From the NCBI GenBank assembly GCA_900555805.1, contig USMJ01000023.1, positions 1-9,656 of the forward strand: a DNA stretch of 9,656 nucleotides, given 5' to 3'. The notes beneath the pieces are model-generated. The model was not told the origin of the DNA. It saw only the letters and a program-made list of their open reading frames with translations, and made no database searches. This stretch comes from an uncultured Oscillospiraceae bacterium. Its GTDB lineage: Bacteria; Bacillota; Clostridia; Oscillospirales; Acutalibacteraceae. Position numbers and translations under genes: made by a program. Shown here piece after piece: positions 6,444-9,656 of the stretch (the stretch's first letter is position 1; each line of letters starts with the position of its first letter).

Positions 6444-7107
6444 GTTTTTTCACGGTCAGGTTTCCGACAGTTTCATCGCCGCGATTTTTATTATCCTATC
6501 AGGCGGTTTTCAGGACGCTTACACCTACACCTGTCGGGGCGAAGTGTTCGCCAACGCTCAAACAGGAAACATTGTTCTGCTCAGTACGGCGCTGTTTCAA
6601 AGGGAATGGCCGACGGCGCTTAAATATCTCATCCCCGTTCTGTCTTTCCTTATCGGCACCGCCGTCGCGGAGCAGATCCACCTGAGACTTAAAACCTATG
6701 AAAAGATACATTGGAGACAGATAATACTGCTTTGCGAAATACTTTTGCTGTTCGTTGTCGGCTTTCTGCCGAATAATGCCGAGCCTTTGGCTAACGCATT
6801 GGTTTCTTTCGTTTGCGCCATGCAGGTTCAGACCTTCCATAAGATTCGCGGACATGCTTATGCCAGCACTATGTGCATAGGCAATCTTCGGGCAGGAACG
6901 GAAGCTTTATGCGCTTATTTCCGAGTTCGCGATAAAAAAATCCTTTTCAAGGCCTCTGTATATTTCGGAGTCATTCTCGTATTCGGCGTCGGAGCAGGTC
7001 TCGGCAGCGTATTGTCGCAGACTTTCGGCGATAAGGCAATTTGGCTTTGCTGCATTTTGCTGTCGATCAGCTTTTGTCTGATGTTCATTCCCGAAAAGAA
7101 GGATTAG
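6430..7107 (+). CDS. YoaK family (DUF1275) integral membrane protein
   Basis: This 225-residue protein is strongly hydrophobic, with about six predicted membrane helices. The N-terminal signature of the family is visible: LSGGFQDAYTY, then GEVFANAQTGNIVLL (residues ~23-50). A second conserved region, SFVCAMQVQTF and then STMCIGNLR with further polar residues, lies at ~129-160. The family is widespread and of unproven function, usually described as a possible transporter. AGAGGA precedes the ATG, which lies inside the previous gene. The divergent LysR-type gene and its operator-like repeats suggest induction by a small molecule, possibly the substrate. No convincing terminator follows the stop: the 154 bases to the next promoter hold only weak stems. 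Confidence 0.88.
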   Translation: MKAAKFFHGQVSDSFIAAIFIILSGGFQDAYTYTCRGEVFANAQTGNIVLLSTALFQREWPTALKYLIPVLSFLIGTAVAEQIHLRLKTYEKIHWRQIILLCEILLLFVVGFLPNNAEPLANALVSFVCAMQVQTFHKIRGHAYASTMCIGNLRAGTEALCAYFRVRDKKILFKASVYFGVILVFGVGAGLGSVLSQTFGDKAIWLCCILLSISFCLMFIPEKKD

Positions 7108-7261
7108 TACTCTTATTTCGTTTTCCCGTAAATAGCAAGCCGAACCACGGGTTTTGCCTTTAAGCATACGCCGCAAATCCGAGCACAATGTCGGCGGCGA
7201 TCATATTCGCCCGTACCCCGAGTTTGTTATGTCTCAAAGCTTCGTTTTCCGCTTGAAAATA

Positions 7262-7290
7262 TTGACAAATTTTTGAATACAGTTTAAAAT
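7262..7290 (+). promoter_or_regulatory. Near-consensus sigma-A promoter of the DUF1015 gene
   Basis: A perfect -35 TTGACA (7262-7267) and a -10 TAAAAT (7285-7290) are separated by 17 bases. Transcription would begin near 7297, 57 bases before the ATG. Confidence 0.85.
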
Positions 7291-7295
7291 AAAAC

Positions 7296-7331
7296 AGTCG
7301 GATATCGGCGCAGGACGCGCTTTTTCCGACT
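7296..7331 (+). promoter_or_regulatory. Stem-loop in the 5' leader of the DUF1015 gene
   Basis: AGTCGGA (7296-7302) pairs perfectly with TCCGACT (7325-7331), and the enclosed loop has further GC-rich pairing potential (GGCG/CGC). It occupies the very 5' end of the predicted transcript, so it may stabilise the mRNA. There is no T-run of terminator type after it, and it matches no riboswitch class I know. Confidence 0.45.
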
Positions 7332-7353
7332 ATTAAAGACAAGGAGAATTTTT

Positions 7354-8601
7354 ATGGCAGTTTTTAAGGCTTTCAACGGAATAAGACCGATCCCCGAAAT
7401 GGCGGATAAAGTCGCCGCTCTCCCCTACGACGTTATGAACAGCGACGAAGCGAGAGAGATGGTCAAGGGCAATCCCTACTCTTTTCTTCATGTTGACAAG
7501 GCGGAAGTCGACCTTGACAAGGACGTGAACATATATGATGAAAAGGTATATCTCAAGGCGAGAGAAAATCTCGACAAACTCATCTCGGACGGCATTTGCA
7601 AAAAGGACGAAAAGAAGTGCTTCTACATCTACCGCCAGATAATGAACGGCAGAAGCCAGACAGGCCTCGTCGGCTGCGCAAGCATTGACGACTACAACAA
7701 CAATATCATCAAGAAGCACGAACTGACAAGAGCCGACAAGGAGCAGGACAGAATAAACCATGTCGACTACTGCGACGCCAACACAGGCCCGATATTTCTC
7801 GCATACAGAGAGAACAAGGAGATAGCCGACATAATTTCCGCATGGCAGAAAGATCACACCCCCGTCTACGATTTCACGACAGACGACGGCGTCGGCAACA
7901 CGGTATGGGTCATTGACTGCGACAAGGTCAACGCAAAGATAACCGAAGCTTTCGCCAAGGTCGATTATCTCTACATCGCCGACGGTCATCACCGCTGCGC
8001 TTCGGCTGTCAAGGTCGGCGCAAAACGCAGACAGCAGCATCCAGATTACGACGGAACGGAAGAATTCAACTTTTTCTTAAGTGTCGCTTTCCCCTCCGAC
8101 GAGCTTGAAATCATGGACTACAACCGAGTTATCAAGGATCTCAACGGCTATGACAAAGACGGATTTATAGCGAAGATAAGCGAGAAATTCGATGTTGAGC
8201 CGTACGCGGGCAAAGGTGCATATAAGCCCGAGAAGAAACACGCGTTCGGAATGTATCTTGACGGCAAGTGGTATAAGCTCACAGCCAAAGACGGAACATA
8301 TGACGAAAGCGACCCCGTCGGCAGACTTGACGTTTCCATTCTTCAGAACAATCTCATCTCACCCGTTCTCGGAATAGACGATCCGAGAACCGACAAGAGA
8401 ATTGACTTCGTCGGCGGTATCAGAGGTCTCGGAGAACTTGAGAGAAGAGCGAACAGCGATATGGTCGCGGCGTTCTCGATGTTCCCGACATCACTTGACG
8501 ATCTTATGGCTATAGCCGACGCAGGCAAGATCATGCCGCCAAAATCAACATGGTTTGAGCCTAAGCTTTTAAGCGGACTTTTCATTCATAAACTCAGCTG
8601 A
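7354..8601 (+). CDS. DUF1015 family protein
   Basis: The product is 415 residues, the usual length of this family, and lacks a signal peptide or membrane segments, so it should be cytoplasmic. Family landmarks are clear: ALPYDV near the N-terminus (~22-27), KKHELTRADKEQDRINH (~120-136) followed by NTGPIFLAY, and the strongly conserved YIADGHHRCASA (~207-218). The C-terminal third has DPVGRLDVSILQ and IDFVGGIRGL. DUF1015 has no established biochemical role; in many Firmicutes it sits beside serine-biosynthesis genes, which are not seen here. AAGGAG lies seven bases before the ATG, behind a near-consensus promoter, and codon use is strongly biased, so high expression is likely. It appears to be a single-gene unit. 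No clear terminator follows; the next 95 bases are only AT-rich with weak symmetry. Confidence 0.93.
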   Translation: MAVFKAFNGIRPIPEMADKVAALPYDVMNSDEAREMVKGNPYSFLHVDKAEVDLDKDVNIYDEKVYLKARENLDKLISDGICKKDEKKCFYIYRQIMNGRSQTGLVGCASIDDYNNNIIKKHELTRADKEQDRINHVDYCDANTGPIFLAYRENKEIADIISAWQKDHTPVYDFTTDDGVGNTVWVIDCDKVNAKITEAFAKVDYLYIADGHHRCASAVKVGAKRRQQHPDYDGTEEFNFFLSVAFPSDELEIMDYNRVIKDLNGYDKDGFIAKISEKFDVEPYAGKGAYKPEKKHAFGMYLDGKWYKLTAKDGTYDESDPVGRLDVSILQNNLISPVLGIDDPRTDKRIDFVGGIRGLGELERRANSDMVAAFSMFPTSLDDLMAIADAGKIMPPKSTWFEPKLLSGLFIHKLS

Positions 8602-8695
8602 AAAGTTACACCGGTAAACACAAATTTTGTATTTTATAGACAGATTTTAAACAAATTTTATAATTGGTAATGAATTTACTAATATTGTTAACAAT

Positions 8696-8724
8696 TTGTT
8701 CATCAATATATGAAATTTTATGAT
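8696..8724 (+). promoter_or_regulatory. Candidate promoter of the tandem microprotein genes
   Basis: TTGTTC (8696-8701) and TATGAT (8719-8724) are separated by 17 bases. A nearby TATACT (8725-8730) is an alternative -10 but has no well-placed -35. Transcription would begin near 8731 and give a leader of about 108 bases before the first small gene. The background is AT-rich, so this is a candidate only. Confidence 0.5.
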
Positions 8725-8744
8725 TATACTACGAAGTGTAGAGA

Positions 8745-8788
8745 GGAAAGGGAAACACAGATAAAACATTAAGAATCGTGTTCTTTCC
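8745..8788 (+). promoter_or_regulatory. Long stem-loop in the microprotein leader RNA
   Basis: GGAAAG (8745-8750) pairs with CTTTCC (8783-8788). After a three-base bulge, AACAC (8754-8758) pairs with GTGTT (8778-8782), closing a 19-base A-rich loop. It lies early in the predicted leader, about 50 bases before the first small gene's ATG. It could regulate translation or RNA stability; no known riboswitch is recognised. Confidence 0.4.
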
Positions 8789-8838
8789 ATATACGCTATA
8801 AGAATCAAAAATGAGAATTCATGAAAGGAGCAATTACA

Positions 8839-8925
8839 ATGAAAGCCGAATTTTTACAGAAGATAGCCGAGTTTATCGGAAAACTCATTGACATGGTCAT
8901 GTCATATTTCCCCGATATGCTTTAA
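8839..8925 (+). CDS. 28-residue amphipathic microprotein
   Basis: This gene is below the usual length cut-off. AAAGGAG (8824-8830) lies eight bases before the ATG. The peptide reads MKAEFLQKIAEFIGKLID at the start and ends MVMSYFPDML. Hydrophobic residues at 5, 6, 9, 12, 13, 16, 17, 20, 23 and 24 fall on one face of a helix, with Lys, Glu and Asp on the other; net charge is about -1. There is no signal peptide, cysteine or double-glycine leader. Size, pattern and lack of leader resemble phenol-soluble-modulin-like peptides, leaderless bacteriocins or membrane-active toxin peptides, but no family can be assigned. An in-frame ATG at 8821 exists but would put the Shine-Dalgarno sequence inside the gene. 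The second small gene follows 74 bases later. Confidence 0.72.
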   Translation: MKAEFLQKIAEFIGKLIDMVMSYFPDML

Positions 8926-8999
8926 TCTCTAACAGGTTTTAAAACAGTCTTATGTTTTGAATAGCATAACTTTTATTTTTAAAGAAAGGAGTTTCTATC

Positions 9000-9101
9000 A
9001 TGGAAAAAGTTGATAACATCTTTGCTAATCTCCTCGCTAAGTTAGAGGAAATACTCAAGAAGATCATGGACTTCCTTTTCCAGGCTCAGCCGGCTGATTG
9101 A
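9000..9101 (+). CDS. 33-residue amphipathic microprotein
   Basis: A strong AAAGGAG (8985-8991) lies eight bases before the ATG at 9000. The peptide begins MEKVDNIFANLLAKLEEIL and continues KKIMDFLFQAQPAD. Hydrophobic residues at 4, 8, 11, 15, 18, 22 and 25/26 follow an almost perfect 3-4 heptad spacing, predicting an amphipathic or self-associating helix; net charge is about -2. There is no leader or cysteine. It shares size, spacing and character with the preceding peptide but little residue identity, so the two could be a two-peptide system or old duplicates. A terminator-like hairpin begins 33 bases after the stop, consistent with one short transcript. Function is unknown. Confidence 0.75.
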   Translation: MEKVDNIFANLLAKLEEILKKIMDFLFQAQPAD

Positions 9102-9134
9102 TTATTTAACGGTTGTTTTGTAGAGGAAATGTGA

Positions 9135-9160
9135 AAGCAGTCGCCTTATGGCGGCTGCTT
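9135..9160 (+). terminator. Terminator-like hairpin after the microprotein genes
   Basis: AAGCAGTCGCC (9135-9145) and GGCGGCTGCTT (9150-9160) form an 11-bp stem with one G-U wobble and a TTAT loop. The downstream T-run is short and broken (TTATTCGTTAT), so termination may be partial. Its place after the second small gene fits the end of that transcript. Confidence 0.6.
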
Positions 9161-9169
9161 ATTCGTTAT

Positions 9170-9194
9170 GGCTCTATGTCAATAGTTGGTGTAA
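9170..9194 (+). repeat. Candidate terminal inverted repeat of the ISL3-family element
   Basis: It starts GGCTCTATGTCAATAG and continues TTGGTGTAA; the GGCTCT beginning is what I recall for ISL3-family termini. Its reverse complement matches the window's last 16 bases imperfectly (TTAC-CCAACT-TT with one gap and mismatches). It starts nine bases after the terminator-like hairpin at 9135-9160. Confidence 0.5.
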
Positions 9195-9214
9195 GAAAAG
9201 TTAAAAGGAAATGC

Positions 9215-9240
9215 AAGCGGCCGCCGTTAGGTGGCTGCTT
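9215..9240 (-). terminator. Hairpin overlapping the transposase stop codon
   Basis: AAGCGGCCGCC (9215-9225) and GGTGGCTGCTT (9230-9240) form an 11-bp stem with two G-U wobbles around a GTTA loop. On the minus strand the loop contains the transposase TAA (9229-9227), followed by a pyrimidine-rich tail. It could terminate the transposase transcript, and it is nearly the same structure as the hairpin exactly 80 bases to the left. Confidence 0.45.
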
Positions 9241-9553
9241 GGCTGTTTAAAGCAAGCTTTTTGTAATAAAACATATGTAAGATACGGTTCCGGAAACGGC
9301 GAAAGCTTCTGTAACCGTAAGCATTGCGTTTAAGGACTTTGATTTTGTTGTTGCAGCCTTCGTTGAAGCCGTTGGTGATGTTGGTGTCAAAAGAGTTGAT
9401 GATGCCGGAGAACCAGTTTCGCATTGTAACCGCACACTTTTCGAACGATTCAATCCCGCAGGCTTCAGTGATTTCGATCCATTCGCCTAAAAGCTTTTTA
9501 GCGGTAGCCGAGTCTTTTGCGTTGATGACCTTTACAAAGCTTGGAGCCTCCGT
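9227..9553 (-). pseudogene. ISL3-family transposase, C-terminal fragment
   Basis: About 108 residues remain open, from just after an in-frame TGA (9556-9554) to the TAA at 9229-9227. The ending is characteristic of the ISL3-type DDE transposase C-terminus: SFDTNITNGFNEGCNN, then KIKVLKRNAYGYRSFRRFRNRIL. The last acidic catalytic residue is probably the Glu in NGFNEGCNN. Upstream in the same frame, EAPSFVKVINAKDSATAKK resembles the region that precedes it in complete proteins of about 400 residues. The zinc-finger, DNA-binding domain and first two catalytic acidic residues are missing. The ATG at 9558 lies in another frame and soon reaches a stop, so no functional protein is expected. Confidence 0.8.
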
Positions 9554-9656
9554 TCATGATTACTTTGACATATACATTTTAACGGATTTTCTCCGAATAT
9601 GCTCTACTTTTTTTAAATTTTTGTAGATCCCATCCGGTGTTTACCCAACTTTTAGT

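Larger units (their letters stand above)
9170..9656 (-). mobile_element. ISL3-family element, internally deleted remnant (left end at or beyond the window edge)
   Basis: The segment begins with a candidate terminal repeat, GGCTCTATGTCAATAGTTGG (9170-9189), and contains only the C-terminal part of an ISL3-type transposase. At the window edge TTACCCAACTTTT (9641-9653) resembles the inverted copy of the right repeat (TTACACCAACTATT). If that is the other terminus, the element is only about 500 bp, against roughly 1.3-1.6 kb for intact ISL3 elements. It would then be a deletion derivative that intact copies could still mobilise. Flanking target duplications cannot be checked because the left flank is missing. 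Confidence 0.65.

Noticed and set aside
7160..7342. 60-residue minus-strand open frame between the YoaK and DUF1015 genes
   Set aside because: It runs through the near-consensus DUF1015 promoter and leader and lacks a clear ribosome binding site and recognisable domain. A decayed gene fragment cannot be excluded.
7333..8040. 235-residue open frame antisense to the DUF1015 gene
   Set aside because: It is a shadow of a strongly coding, recognisable gene on the other strand; its valine-rich and alanine-rich composition comes from GAC/GCC codons read backwards.
8602..8695. Possible terminator after the DUF1015 gene
   Set aside because: Only weak AT-only symmetries (such as ACAAA/TTTGT) are present, with no GC-containing stem before a T-run.
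8821..8838. Upstream in-frame ATG for the 28-residue microprotein
   Set aside because: It has no ribosome binding site and would place the AAAGGAG that serves the ATG at 8839 inside the coding sequence.
8926..8999. Terminator between the two microprotein genes (TTATG/CATAA before a T-rich run)
   Set aside because: The stem is only five AT-rich pairs with a ten-base loop, too weak to call; the two genes are more likely co-transcribed.
9324..9626. 100-residue plus-strand frame over the IS remnant
   Set aside because: It is antisense to the recognisable ISL3 transposase C-terminus and has no ribosome binding site or known motif.

Overview
The window looks like DNA from an uncultivated, probably gut-associated Firmicute of class Clostridia. 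The signs are strong AGGAGG-type ribosome binding sites, sigma-A-like promoters, an NHLP-type bacteriocin exporter, a cobalamin-riboswitch ECF module with a DUF4430 protein, a DUF1015 gene and an ISL3-family remnant. No genus can be named from the sequence alone.

Layout. Positions 1-3174 (minus strand) hold, in transcription order, a 238-residue ABC ATPase (3174-2458), the NHLP-type permease/ATPase (2443-242) and the start of an unrecognised protein (144-1, cut by the window edge). Immediately upstream on the same strand is a corrinoid-uptake module: promoter (5060-5032), cobalamin riboswitch aptamer (5001-4812), intrinsic terminator (4693-4652), DUF4430 protein (4610-4047) and EcfT (4028-3147). 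A LysR-type regulator (5964-5077, minus) diverges from a plus-strand pair, a small membrane protein (6168-6443) and a YoaK/DUF1275 membrane protein (6430-7107). The AT-rich region between them holds several palindromes. A DUF1015 gene (7354-8601, plus) follows behind a near-consensus promoter. Then come two tiny tandem genes for amphipathic peptides of 28 and 33 residues (8839-8925 and 9000-9101), a terminator-like hairpin, and a degenerate ISL3-family element running off the right edge.

The most striking point is the ATPase at 3174-2458. Its first ~46 residues, through Walker A, read as an ECF/CbiO-type ATPase that belongs with EcfT. Everything after Walker A reads as the C-terminal ATPase of the peptidase-containing NHLP exporter, the expected neighbour of the 733-residue exporter. 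Codon choice switches at the same place: glutamate is GAA in 4 of 4 cases before and GAG in 15 of 16 after. Two replicons or two genomic regions have therefore been joined in frame at the conserved Walker A motif, either by recombination or by a metagenome assembly error. If real, a B12 riboswitch would now control half of a bacteriocin exporter. If artefactual, positions 1 to ~3040 and ~3060 to 9656 come from different places.

The second point is the pair of tandem microproteins. Each has its own Shine-Dalgarno sequence, and both look like heptad-patterned amphipathic helices without a signal peptide.
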